Shown: positions 1 through 7,898 of the stretch, one piece after another
Numbering within the stretch: position 1 is the stretch's first letter
Layout of the letters: every line of letters starts with the position of its first letter
Assembly: GCF_000701425.1 (NCBI RefSeq)
Contig: NZ_JNIW01000004.1
Span: forward strand, 61,040 to 125,039
DNA length: 64,000 bases
Direction: 5' to 3'
Origin: Deinococcus frigens DSM 12807
GTDB taxonomy: Bacteria > Deinococcota > Deinococci > Deinococcales > Deinococcaceae
The notes under the pieces: generated by a model
What the model saw: only the letters and a program-made list of their open reading frames with translations
Database searches by the model: none
Told to the model about the DNA's origin: nothing
Position numbers and translations under genes: made by a program

Positions 1-434
1 GTCGCCGTGACCAGGTAGGCCGCGCAGCCGGTCACGACGGGGTGATGCTCGGCGCGCGCCGCCTCGGCCTGGACGGTGGTATAGCCGCCGCGCGGATGCG
101 GGAAGATGCACATCAGGGGGCGGGTCCGCAACTCGAGGCCAGCGGGCGGGGGCGTCCCGGCCCGGCTCAGCGCTGGCAGCCCTTGAGAGGGGCCAGCAGC
201 CCACGGCGAGTGCCCACCCTCGGGGACAGGGCAGACAATGGCCTGCACGTCCCGCACCGACAGGCCCAGCACCGCCGCGAGTCTGTCGGCGGGCCACTTG
301 TCAAAGATGCGCGCGTTCCCGAGTTCGGTGTCGTTCCATCTGATGCCCTGGAGCTTCCACACGGCGGGGCCGTGCTTGACCGGATCGAAGGGGGCCATCA
401 CCTTGTCGGGGGTCAAGTTGGTGTCGGTGGTCAT
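1..434 (-). CDS. Partial hypothetical protein at the left window edge
   Basis: An open frame runs from ATG at 434 (reverse strand) to the window edge without a stop, giving about 144 residues; the C-terminus lies outside the window. The N-terminus is acidic and polar (MTTDTNLTPDKVMAPFDPVK) with no signal peptide or membrane segment. A proline-rich stretch lies around residues 80-100. Codon third positions are strongly G/C, as expected of real coding sequence here. I do not recognise a family. It lies inside the presumed integrated element, on the same strand as the other element genes. Confidence 0.6.
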   Translation of the reverse strand, partial: MTTDTNLTPDKVMAPFDPVKHGPAVWKLQGIRWNDTELGNARIFDKWPADRLAAVLGLSVRDVQAIVCPVPEGGHSPWAAGPSQGLPALSRAGTPPPAGLELRTRPLMCIFPHPRGGYTTVQAEAARAEHHPVVTGCAAYLVTA

Positions 435-675
435 GCGCTCATCCTATCGAGGCCACAGGACGGCCACCACGGGCTAGCGCGGCGGATTCATGGGGGAGTG
501 TGACACGCTCAGCTCAGCCGGATCAGGCGGGCCGCAGCCGCGCCGCCAGCACCGCACCCGGCTTGCGCCACGGAGCCAGCTCGCCCAGATCAGTGGCCAG
601 TCGCTGGAGTTGCAGCGCGAGCGTGGCCCATGCCTGGAACATGAGCTGTCATCACCACCAAAGGTGGGCACGCAG

Positions 676-999
676 TCAGTGAACGAGCAATTCTTCGCCG
701 ATAACACCCGAGAAGTCGACTTTGGCATCACGCAACTCCTCCAACTCTCCGATCAGCGCCTCAACCTCGCTTCCGAGTGAATCCAGTGCATCATGCTCGT
801 CTTCAAGGTGTTCGGGAACATTGTCCAGGTTCGACATCTGGTCGCTTAGTTTTGTGACATGGGCCTGCACCTGTTCGTGAATGGCTTTGACCTCCGCAAT
901 GTTTGCGTCGGTCGTCGTCTGGAACACGCTGGCCGCCTGCTCCTGGCGGGTCTGGATGGCTCGAAGGGCCTGCTGAGCTTGCTGCTGGGTGTTCTTCAT
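676..999 (-). CDS. Small coiled-coil hypothetical protein
   Basis: A 107-residue, strongly charged and helical protein. Residues 1-60 are rich in Q, A and E (MKNTQQQAQQALRAIQTRQE...), and the rest continues in heptad-like spacing with many D/E, so a coiled coil over most of the length is likely. There is no signal peptide or membrane segment. A clear Shine-Dalgarno (AAGGAG, about 5 nt before ATG at 999) supports the start, unlike the leaderless starts elsewhere in the window. Function unknown; a structural or scaffolding role within the mobile element is only a guess. Confidence 0.7.
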   Translation of the reverse strand: MKNTQQQAQQALRAIQTRQEQAASVFQTTTDANIAEVKAIHEQVQAHVTKLSDQMSNLDNVPEHLEDEHDALDSLGSEVEALIGELEELRDAKVDFSGVIGEELLVH

Positions 1000-1300
1000 G
1001 GTGTGCTCCTTGATGTGGCCGCTGGGGCCTGAAAGATGTAGGACGCCAGCCCGCGACGATGTGTCTGGCGGCCTTCAGAACATGGTCGGGCTGGAAGTCA
1101 ATCAGATTTCTGACGCCACGCTCGTTAAAGTGCTGCAATGGAGTGATCCAGCGTCCGGTGTGGGCGCCGAACACCCGGACGGATGGACCGCTGTAGGGTA
1201 CACCGCGAAGTTCGCCGGACCGTTCGAGAATCCAAGAATCCCCGACCTCAAGAACTCCCGCACCTACCGAGTAGCTGCCTGGCCGGGCTGGAGTGTCCAA
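803..1300 (-). CDS. Possible hypothetical gene, 3' part probably frameshifted
   Basis: The reverse-strand frame opening near 1300 (TTG) looks coding for its first 75-80 codons: G/C third positions, mixed composition, and a segment around residues 45-75 that resembles folded protein (GRWITPLQHFNERGVRNLID). Downstream it becomes low-complexity and overlaps the well-supported coiled-coil gene by almost 200 bp, which is not credible. In another frame translation would end at a TGA overlapping that gene's ATG (ATGA near 997-1000), the usual spacing for co-transcribed genes. I infer a frameshift or sequencing error near 1040. No family recognised. Confidence 0.3.
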   Translation of the reverse strand: MDTPARPGSYSVGAGVLEVGDSWILERSGELRGVPYSGPSVRVFGAHTGRWITPLQHFNERGVRNLIDFQPDHVLKAARHIVAGWRPTSFRPQRPHQGAHHEEHPAASSAGPSSHPDPPGAGGQRVPDDDRRKHCGGQSHSRTGAGPCHKTKRPDVEPGQCSRTP

Positions 1301-1411
1301 CCTGGAAACGGCAATGAGCGGGAGTGCGGGTTGAAGTTGAGAGTAGATCAGCTAGAAATCAGGCGGGATGCCTCGGCGGTACAGGATGCACACCCGTACT
1401 GCCGAAGCAGC

Positions 1412-1894
1412 TCAGAAGCCGTACCGGAAACTGATGACCGCCTGCCGCCGCGCCTCTACCGCCGTGAAGCCAACGTAACTGGGCGCGTCCCGAACGGGCA
1501 CCAGCAGGACATGGGCCAGACCGGTTCTTTGATCGAGGCAAACAAGCGCGAAGTCCTGCGCGTCAACGTGTGGGCTTCGGTTCAGGAGAAAACCGTACCG
1601 TCCGGTGCGGGCGTGGGGTGTGCGCAGCAGAACCCGCTGACGCTGGCCTAACAAAGCCCCGAATGCAGGCGCACTGATCCGGTTGGGCAGTTGCGCTGCC
1701 GGGCAGCCCAGCAGCCGCGCGATCTTACGGCGAAGGCGAAGCGCCCAGCTCCGGGCGAGCTTGCTCCGCAAAGCGCAGAGGGCAGGGTGGGATTCAAATG
1801 CCGCCAAGCCACGTCTGAACCTGGCAGCGTAGTCGGGCAGCACGCGTAGAGGGCGGGAGGTACGGGTACGGACATTCGTTTGGGTCATCAACAT
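1412..1894 (-). CDS. Basic hypothetical protein of the integrated element
   Basis: A 160-residue Arg-rich protein. The start at 1894 is chosen because an AGGAG motif lies about 8 nt upstream of that ATG; the longer frame to 1957 would begin with an unlikely proline/arginine leader. Residues 10-75 are basic and helical, and residues 90-150 read like a beta-rich domain (GRYGFLLNRSPHVDAQDFALV). There is no signal peptide or TM segment. I cannot assign a family; a nucleic-acid-binding protein of the element is plausible from the charge but unproven. Confidence 0.55.
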   Translation of the reverse strand: MLMTQTNVRTRTSRPLRVLPDYAARFRRGLAAFESHPALCALRSKLARSWALRLRRKIARLLGCPAAQLPNRISAPAFGALLGQRQRVLLRTPHARTGRYGFLLNRSPHVDAQDFALVCLDQRTGLAHVLLVPVRDAPSYVGFTAVEARRQAVISFRYGF

Positions 1895-2033
1895 GGTGGC
1901 TGCTCCTGGACACAACAAGAAGGCCCTTGCCCTGGGATGCGGGATGGGCGGCGACACCCACGGACCCGCGCCGGATCGACGGGATCACCGACAGCCTCCA
2001 GCTGATCGGTGTCCCGACGACCCAGACGGACAC

Positions 2034-2052
2034 GGGGGGGTTGTAGGGGGGG
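2034..2052. repeat. G7-N5-G7 homopolymer pair
   Basis: Two runs of seven G separated by TTGTA lie just downstream of the AAA ATPase gene (which ends at 2077), followed by a short (TGTC)n stretch. Such paired G-runs can in principle form a quadruplex and are prone to slippage. No promoter or terminator is evident in 1895-2076. Confidence 0.5.
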
Positions 2053-2076
2053 ATGTCTGTCTGTCTGCGTCGGAAG

Positions 2077-3180
2077 CTAGATCAATTCGGAGATCGAACC
2101 TGGCTCGACCATCTGGAATTGGTTCTTGCGCCCGATCTTCTCCTTGCTCAGCAAGCCCATCTCAGCGCCACGGTTGGCCGCCCGCTCAAGGGTTTTCTCG
2201 TGCAAGCCGAATGCCGTGCGGAAGGATTCTTTGAGGTCATCGATGAACGCCGGGCCGGAGGCGAGCTGTGCTAACAGCCACTCCAGCGGCTTGTCCTGGG
2301 TGCCCTCATCTTCGTGATCGTCGCTTCGGCCCCGCAAGTTGGGGTGATCGCTGGCGTCCCAAACTAGGGGCGTGAAGTCGTACCGGGCCTTCTCCGCCGT
2401 CAGCTTCATCTCGCCAGAGCTGCGAGACAGACTGAGCTTGAGGAGCATGTCTGACAGGCCCTTGATGCGCTGTGAACCGTCGTAGACAACCCCACCCTTG
2501 TTGCTGTGGTGGAGGACAATGATGGCGACGCCGAGGCTGTGGGCCAGGTCAACCAGGGGCTTCAGGATTCGCTCGGCCACAGAGTTGCTGTTGACCGCGC
2601 CCTCGATGCCGGTCTGGTTGGCTAGCGAGGCGTAACTGTCGATGATGACCAGTCCGCAGCCGTCTTCCACCGCCGAGCGGATCAGAGCGGCAATTTCCTC
2701 CAGCGGAATGTCGTGATAGGGACTGATGTAGCCCTGGAGGCCGAGTTCCTGTCCATACCGAGCCAGTTGCGCCGCGCCCATCTCGTAGTCGAGATAGAGG
2801 ACCCTGCTCTGGGTCGTGGGCCGATCATGAAAGATCTGGCCATTGGCCACAGCATTCGCGGCTTGCAGGATCAGCCGGGTCTTGCCCAGGCCCGACTCGC
2901 TGTAAAGAACAGTGAGCGCTCCGGTGGGAACCAGGCCGTCCACCAGGTAGTCCGCCGGTTCAGGCGCTGGACGATCTTCCCAGCGCTGCTTAAAGAACTT
3001 TGCGACTCGGCGGCGGTACTCCCGGTTCAGCCCAGTTCTACGGGGTGGCGGCTTCGTGTGGCGCGGTTTGAAAGGGTGGACAGTCTCGGACTCGCTGCCG
3101 AACACGTTGTGCGGCGAGTGAAGTGGCAGTGGGTGCGAGGTAAAGCTTAAGGAGGGCAGAGAGACGAGCGACAGATCCAT
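2077..3180 (-). CDS. RepA-like RecA-fold ATPase (AAA_25 type)
   Basis: A 367-residue protein with a RecA/RepA-type P-loop core. Walker A is around residues 93-101 (SESGLGKT, Lys100), a first hydrophobic strand with acid is VLYLDYE near 127-133, and Walker B is LVIIDS with Asp181. HHSNKGG (about residue 225) fits the sensor/H-motif strand of RepA-type hexameric helicases. The C-terminal 80 residues look like a winged-helix region. The N-terminal 50 residues are low-complexity. An AAGGAG Shine-Dalgarno precedes ATG 3180. Family members are plasmid or phage replicative helicases or primase-coupled ATPases, so a replication or mobilisation role for the element is likely; the exact substrate is unknown. 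Confidence 0.8.
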   Translation of the reverse strand: MDLSLVSLPSLSFTSHPLPLHSPHNVFGSESETVHPFKPRHTKPPPRRTGLNREYRRRVAKFFKQRWEDRPAPEPADYLVDGLVPTGALTVLYSESGLGKTRLILQAANAVANGQIFHDRPTTQSRVLYLDYEMGAAQLARYGQELGLQGYISPYHDIPLEEIAALIRSAVEDGCGLVIIDSYASLANQTGIEGAVNSNSVAERILKPLVDLAHSLGVAIIVLHHSNKGGVVYDGSQRIKGLSDMLLKLSLSRSSGEMKLTAEKARYDFTPLVWDASDHPNLRGRSDDHEDEGTQDKPLEWLLAQLASGPAFIDDLKESFRTAFGLHEKTLERAANRGAEMGLLSKEKIGRKNQFQMVEPGSISELI

Positions 3181-3966
3181 AAGGCTCCTTGTGGCGGTAG
3201 TTCGCCTGGAAAGAAGGAAGCGCCGCCCAAGAGAAAACAGGCCAGCGTCAGCGAGGAAAAGTTGGCTTGAGGGGTGGAGCCTGAGAACCGGTATCCGGCA
3301 TCAAGCTCAGCAGCGTTCCATAAGATCTCCAGGGTGCCGTCAGCAAAGCTGAGCAAGGACGGTCCTCTGCGCAGCATGAAAAGTCGCCCGAGCGGATCTG
3401 CTGGGCGTTGCCGTGAGGAACTCGCTTTGGCGCAGGACTGGTCAAGTCGGCGCGTTCGACTTCTCCAGTGGATCACAGGCCCCAAGCCAAACTGGGTGAG
3501 ATGCATCAAATGAACGCAGCAGGTTGAGCGATCTCGTAGAAACGTTGACGACCTTTCCCACATGCGCGGAGTGGACAAGCACAGGACCGATCGTGTGGGT
3601 GCCCCGGAGCAAGAAACTGGACGTGGCCCCTTGCCCTCATCTGCGCAGACGGGTTGCTTTACATCCACCCGCATTTCTGGGCGACGGTTTACATCCATCC
3701 GCACGTGCAGGGAACAGGGTGCTGATCGTGGCTCCCGCGCCTTCCGCCTGTTCACGCCGTCCCGTTCTGGAAATGTGCCCCAGGCCGCCACGAAAGCGTT
3801 CTGGTGGCCGGACTTGGGCCCGAGGGTGGCCGAAAGTGCGAGAGGAGAGCAGGGCAGTCTGAATGACGCAGGTCACCATTTCTCCTGGCGGCTCGTACAG
3901 GACCTGAAAAGGCCGCCCCCAACGGTGTGTCGGAGGCTGGCAGGCGAATGGTGCTGGTTTGTGGAC
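3181..3966. other. 785-bp stretch without a convincing gene
   Basis: Frames in this stretch have poor codon bias, odd composition and no ribosome-binding sites. It contains a spaced direct repeat (3658-3704) but no tRNA, clear terminator or promoter. Its position upstream of a RepA-like ATPase makes a cis-acting replication or regulatory region conceivable, but nothing seen proves it. Confidence 0.45.
3658..3704. repeat. Two direct repeats spaced 30 bp
   Basis: TTTACATCCACCCGCA (3658-3673) recurs as TTTACATCCATCCGCA (3688-3703), 15 of 16 matching, with a 30-bp period. A related GACGG sequence precedes each copy. Two copies at about three helical turns could be binding sites, for instance iteron-like, for an element-encoded protein. 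Confidence 0.5.
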
Positions 3967-4521
3967 TCAGGCTTGGATAGTGGCAGTGGGAGCAAGCAGT
4001 CCCCAATCCTCACGCGCTGGCTCGAAGGGGCCGCCCCGGCGGATGCGGATGTCCTCGGGCAGGGTGAGGCTGCTCAGCAGGTAGAAGTCGGGCGGGGTCT
4101 CATCGGGGTAGAGGGCCACGAGCGCGATGACCTCGGAGTCCTCGGTGTAGTTCTTGCGGTAGACATACCGCCCAAAGAAGCTCACCCTTGTGCGGTGCGT
4201 CCTGAAGCGCCATAAGCCGTCCGTGAGCTGCATGGCCGCCTTGGCATCGACGCGCTGGCCGCTGATAAGCAGGTCATGGCCGTCGCGCTCCCGCGCGTGC
4301 CAGTCCACCGTGAAGCCCAGCCGGTCTGCCTCGGCGGCCACCAGTTGCTCCCCCAGCTTGCCACGCTGGGCCGTGACGCAGTGGGTGGACAGGCCCAGCC
4401 GGTCCCGGTAACGCTTGACGGTGGCGAGGGACACCCCAGCGTGCTGGGCGATGGCGGGGTCGAGCATGCCTGCGGTGTGGGCGTCTTTGATCTGCTGAAC
4501 CTGAAGTGCTGTGATGGCCAT
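3967..4521 (-). CDS. HTH protein with predicted PD-(D/E)XK-like domain
   Basis: A 184-residue protein. Residues 1-45 form a helix-turn-helix of the recombinase/resolvase-HTH kind (AGMLDPAIAQHAGVSLATVK). Residues 55-180 resemble a small restriction-endonuclease fold: Glu58 in GEQLVAAEA, then Asp83 in GHDLLI, then VDAK with Asp92 and Lys94, the E...D...(D/E)xK order typical of PD-(D/E)XK enzymes. Trp-rich and beta-rich segments follow. The start at 4521 is preferred because AGGAGG sits 4 nt upstream; the longer frame (4548) lacks this. It probably acts on DNA within the element. The nuclease assignment is an inference from motif spacing. Confidence 0.65.
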   Translation of the reverse strand: MAITALQVQQIKDAHTAGMLDPAIAQHAGVSLATVKRYRDRLGLSTHCVTAQRGKLGEQLVAAEADRLGFTVDWHARERDGHDLLISGQRVDAKAAMQLTDGLWRFRTHRTRVSFFGRYVYRKNYTEDSEVIALVALYPDETPPDFYLLSSLTLPEDIRIRRGGPFEPAREDWGLLAPTATIQA

Positions 4522-4602
4522 ACGGCCTCCTGAACGCGCATCCGGCAAGGCCGGGCAAGAACGGGATGTTCAGAGGATGTTGGGAGGGTGTCATGGTACG
4601 GA

Positions 4603-4637
4603 AAAGCGGCTCCAGGAAGGAACCTGGAAGCCGCTTG
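4603..4637 (-). terminator. Candidate hairpin terminator
   Basis: AAGCGGCTCCAGG and CCTGGAAGCCGCTT form a stem with one mismatch/bulge around a 6-nt loop. Read on the reverse strand it is followed by a short CTTTTCC. The T-run is weak, so it may be only a structured element. Confidence 0.35.
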
Positions 4638-4705
4638 ATGTTGCGTTTCTGGATGTTGGGTGGACTGCGCGTGCTGTCCTTATCAAAAAAGTACCACACG
4701 ACTTT

Positions 4706-4723
4706 TTCCAAAAAGTTTTGGAA
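4706..4723. promoter_or_regulatory. AT-rich palindrome, possible operator
   Basis: TTCCAAAA-AG-TTTTGGAA is a perfect 8-bp inverted repeat with a 2-bp centre, in the most AT-rich part of this region and about 185 bp upstream of the HTH/nuclease-like gene on the reverse strand. It has the size and symmetry of a dimeric repressor operator; the binding protein is unknown. Confidence 0.35.
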
Positions 4724-4938
4724 CTTTAAGCGAGCAGAGAGATCGAGAGATCAGGGCATGGGTTCTCCTCAGTTGAGATGGGTTGAGAGGGCGGAGGCTG
4801 GATGACCACCAAAGTACGCGCCCCCACCAGGACGGCAGGGGCGTGCGGATTCAATCAGCCTTGAAGGGAGACGTCCTTAGCTTAGATGCCGTGTCAACCC
4901 CCCCCTCCGACTGCCTTGTCGAAGCTCACGGTTCCAAG

Positions 4939-5355
4939 TCAGTGGAGTGGGGGTATGTCCGTGACCGTCAGCCCAAGCGGCCCTGTCCCGGCCAGTCGCG
5001 ACCGCTCGATCCGATGGGCCAGCGACACCGCGAGTTCCTGGAGGGTGAGGTGTGCGGTCTTGATGCGCGCTGTGGTCAGAAGCAGGTGCGGAGGCTGGGC
5101 AGGCCCTGACCAGATCACCAGCGCGTGACCGAAGCCCGCACTGCTCACGGCCTGGACAGCCTGCTCAAAGTTCTCTGGACGGACATGCAGTTGGCCGAGC
5201 CGGATGCCCGTCAGGTGGGTTGCGTCGATGGGAACCTGGGCGTGATCCGGCCCCACGTATAAGACCGTCACGCGGTGGTCCAAACACGCCAGGTGGTAGG
5301 CAAGCGAGGGGATGAAAGGAGTGGCCTCAGGGCCGAAGAAGGTGAGTTGGGTCAT
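4939..5355 (-). CDS. Hypothetical Rossmann-like protein
   Basis: About 138 residues starting at ATG 5355 (a second ATG lies at 5358). The N-terminus (MTQLTFFGPEATPFIPSLAY) and following VTVLYVGPDH give an alternating strand/helix pattern similar in layout to ParA/MinD-like ATPases, but no Walker A lysine motif is present. The C-terminal half is helical, then ends in LGLTVTDIPPLH. No signal peptide or membrane segments. No clear Shine-Dalgarno. I do not recognise a family; a partition-like accessory protein is speculation. Confidence 0.6.
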   Translation of the reverse strand: MTQLTFFGPEATPFIPSLAYHLACLDHRVTVLYVGPDHAQVPIDATHLTGIRLGQLHVRPENFEQAVQAVSSAGFGHALVIWSGPAQPPHLLLTTARIKTAHLTLQELAVSLAHRIERSRLAGTGPLGLTVTDIPPLH

Positions 5356-5399
5356 CACCGCAGTTCTTGACCCCCCACCCGGCTGAACAGCAGGACCCC

Positions 5400-5840
5400 C
5401 TACCTCTCAAACTCGCCCGTGACCTGCACCCACAGCAGTAGGCGTTGAAGACGGCGGTTCCATTCCACCAGCTCTACCAGTTCGTTGATCAGATCGGTGT
5501 GGTGGCGGCCCGTGGCGTCGATGGTGACTTGCTGGGGAAAGGAGGGACCGAAGTGCTCCTCCAGGCGCGTGCAGATCAGGTGGTCAAGCCATGCCGCCCG
5601 CGCCATCCGTATGGCGGTGTTCAGCTCTGTCTCCGGTACCCACAGCTCGCCCAGGCCCGGTGGATTGAACGGATCGACGTAGTGGGCATCCAGCGGACTG
5701 GTGGACCTGGACACCAGGCAGGTCACGGCCCGCTGGCCCCGGCGGTGCAGAGCGTGGCTCAGCGGGTGGCACAGATGGTTCGCCTCCCAGTTGATCATCG
5801 TGCAGAGCATGCCCTGCCGTTGCCAGGCGGGTTCCTTCAT
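5400..5840 (-). CDS. Hypothetical protein co-transcribed with the integrase
   Basis: A 146-residue frame from ATG 5840. It overlaps the integrase stop codon (ATGA, 5837-5840), which indicates translational coupling. Composition is mixed with several Trp, Cys and His; residues 90-140 are amphipathic helices (HHTDLINELVELVEWNRRLQ). No TM segment or signal peptide. It could be an accessory factor such as a recombination directionality factor, but no HTH is evident. Function unknown. Confidence 0.6.
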   Translation of the reverse strand: MKEPAWQRQGMLCTMINWEANHLCHPLSHALHRRGQRAVTCLVSRSTSPLDAHYVDPFNPPGLGELWVPETELNTAIRMARAAWLDHLICTRLEEHFGPSFPQQVTIDATGRHHTDLINELVELVEWNRRLQRLLLWVQVTGEFER

Positions 5841-6742
5841 GACGGCGCTCCCATGCGGTCGGCGGGCGACACCTGCGCGTGGACCCGCGCCAGGTCCTCG
5901 GGCAGCAACTGGACGTAGCGCCGGGTCATGTCCAGGGTGGTGTGGCCCATCACCCGCTGCAAGGTGAACACGTCCCCGCCGTTGCGCAGGTAGTTCAGCG
6001 CGAAGGCCCGCCGGAAGGCGTGGGGGGCGGCGTGCGCCCTGGGAACGCCAGCCTGCTCCGCCAGATCGGCCAGCACCTGCGATACGCCAGAGCGGGTCAG
6101 CGGCGTACCCGTGCGGCTCACGAAGACCTGGGTGACGCCCGCGTGCTGCGCCTTGCGGCCCTTGTGGATGTAGCGGTCGAGCGCCCCGGAGGAACGCTGG
6201 CCCAGCGGCACGAACCGCTCCTTGTCGCCCTTGCCGGTGACGCGCAGGTGGCCCTCGGTGAAGCGGACGTTGTCCAAGCTCAGGCCCGTGATCTCCGCGA
6301 GTCGCAGGCCGGTGTCGAACAGCACGAGGATCAGGGCGGTCTCGCGGTCCCGTAGCGCCGCCTTGCGGGCGACGGCCAGGATGCGGCTGTACTCGTCGGC
6401 GGTCAGCGTGAGCATCAGGCGCTGTGATGGCTTGATGCGCTCCAGCCGGGCCGTGGGGTTGAGGCTGAGCCACTCGTCCTTGATGGCCCAGCCGAAGAAT
6501 CCCTTGAGGGCGCGGTAGTGGGCGTCGATGCCGCCTGTGCCCAGGCCGCCCCGCTCCAGATGTTCCATGAAGTCGCGCAGGTCGCCGACGGTCACCGCGC
6601 CCGCCTGGAGGCTGTGGCCCTGGGCCGTCAGGTAGGCCGAGAGGGTGCGAGCCGTGGCCGCGTAGTACGTCAGCGTGTAGGGGCTGCGGCGGCGCAGCTT
6701 GAGGTGACGGGTGTGGCGTTCCCAGAGTTCGTCGAGGTGCAT
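5837..6742 (-). CDS. Tyrosine recombinase/integrase
   Basis: A 301-residue site-specific recombinase of the XerC/XerD-phage integrase family. A SAM-like core-binding domain covers residues 1-105, and the catalytic domain covers about 110-290. The full active set is visible: Arg147 (TGLRLAE), Lys171 (TGKGDKERFVP), His241 and Arg244 (HAFRR), His267 (GHTTLDM) and nucleophile Tyr276. The start at 6742 is chosen for its AAAGGAG site; the upstream extension is not protein-like. The gene lies 158 bp from the 3' end of a tRNA on the same strand, the classical arrangement for an element integrated at a tRNA. It probably mediates integration and excision of the leftward element. Confidence 0.92.
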   Translation of the reverse strand: MHLDELWERHTRHLKLRRRSPYTLTYYAATARTLSAYLTAQGHSLQAGAVTVGDLRDFMEHLERGGLGTGGIDAHYRALKGFFGWAIKDEWLSLNPTARLERIKPSQRLMLTLTADEYSRILAVARKAALRDRETALILVLFDTGLRLAEITGLSLDNVRFTEGHLRVTGKGDKERFVPLGQRSSGALDRYIHKGRKAQHAGVTQVFVSRTGTPLTRSGVSQVLADLAEQAGVPRAHAAPHAFRRAFALNYLRNGGDVFTLQRVMGHTTLDMTRRYVQLLPEDLARVHAQVSPADRMGAPS

Positions 6743-6863
6743 GGTGGGCTCCTTTGACGGGAAGCCTTTGCTGGTCAGTTCTGCGAATCGTGTGCTCCAC
6801 AACCTGGTGCTGGACAGCACACGATCCGTCATTTCTCATCTCGATCATGTCTGCGGTACAAAA

Positions 6864-6893
6864 CAAAAAAGCCCCGTACTGGACGGGGTTTTC
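6864..6893 (-). terminator. Rho-independent terminator after tRNA (CAU)
   Basis: CCCCGT-ACTGG-ACGGGG stem, followed on the reverse strand by GCTTTTTTGTTTT. It lies between the tRNA and the integrase gene and should separate their transcription. Confidence 0.8.
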
Positions 6894-6899
6894 TGTCGG

Positions 6900-6976
<77 letters not shown>

Positions 6977-6991
6977 TTGTCGTGTTTCAGG

Positions 6992-7027
6992 AAAAAAGCA
7001 GCCCCGCACGCTGGCGGGGGCTTTTTT
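6992..7027 (-). terminator. Hairpin between the two tRNAs
   Basis: CCCCGC...GCGGGG stem flanked by AAAAAAGC and GCTTTTTT, so a T-run follows the hairpin on either strand. On the reverse strand it should end tRNA-Ala transcription. No separate promoter for the CAU tRNA is seen between it and this hairpin, so that tRNA may depend on readthrough. Confidence 0.75.
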
Positions 7028-7029
7028 GG

Positions 7030-7106
<77 letters not shown>

Positions 7107-7138
7107 TCTCTCTTGCTCGCCTCTTTCAAGGCTCAGCA

Positions 7139-7167
7139 AGATTAACAGCGGCCCTCCGGCTTGTCAA
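7139..7167 (-). promoter_or_regulatory. Sigma-70 promoter of tRNA-Ala
   Basis: On the reverse strand TTGACA (7167-7162) and TAATCT (7144-7139) are separated by exactly 17 bp, about 34 nt before the tRNA 5' end. Confidence 0.8.
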
Positions 7168-7196
7168 CGGGCAGCGTGGTCCGCCCGGCACATGGC

Positions 7197-7868
<672 letters not shown>

Positions 7869-7898
7869 GTACGGATCAGCATACGGGAAAAACGCCGC

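Larger units (their letters stand above)
4522..4938. other. 417-bp intergenic region, partly AT-rich
   Basis: No convincing ORF. It holds a hairpin at 4603-4637, an AT-rich block at 4680-4730 that contains a near-perfect palindrome (4706-4723), and a C8 run near 4898-4905. The AT-rich block stands out from the surrounding GC-rich DNA and may hold promoters for the nuclease-like gene that reads leftward from 4521, although no clean -35/-10 pair was found. Confidence 0.5.

Noticed and set aside
3147..3791. 214-residue reverse frame in the gene-free stretch
   Set aside because: Cys/Arg/Ser-rich, no Shine-Dalgarno, no codon bias; overlaps the true ATPase start.
3562..4215. 217-residue forward frame
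   Set aside because: Antisense to the HTH/nuclease-like gene and without codon bias in its unique part.
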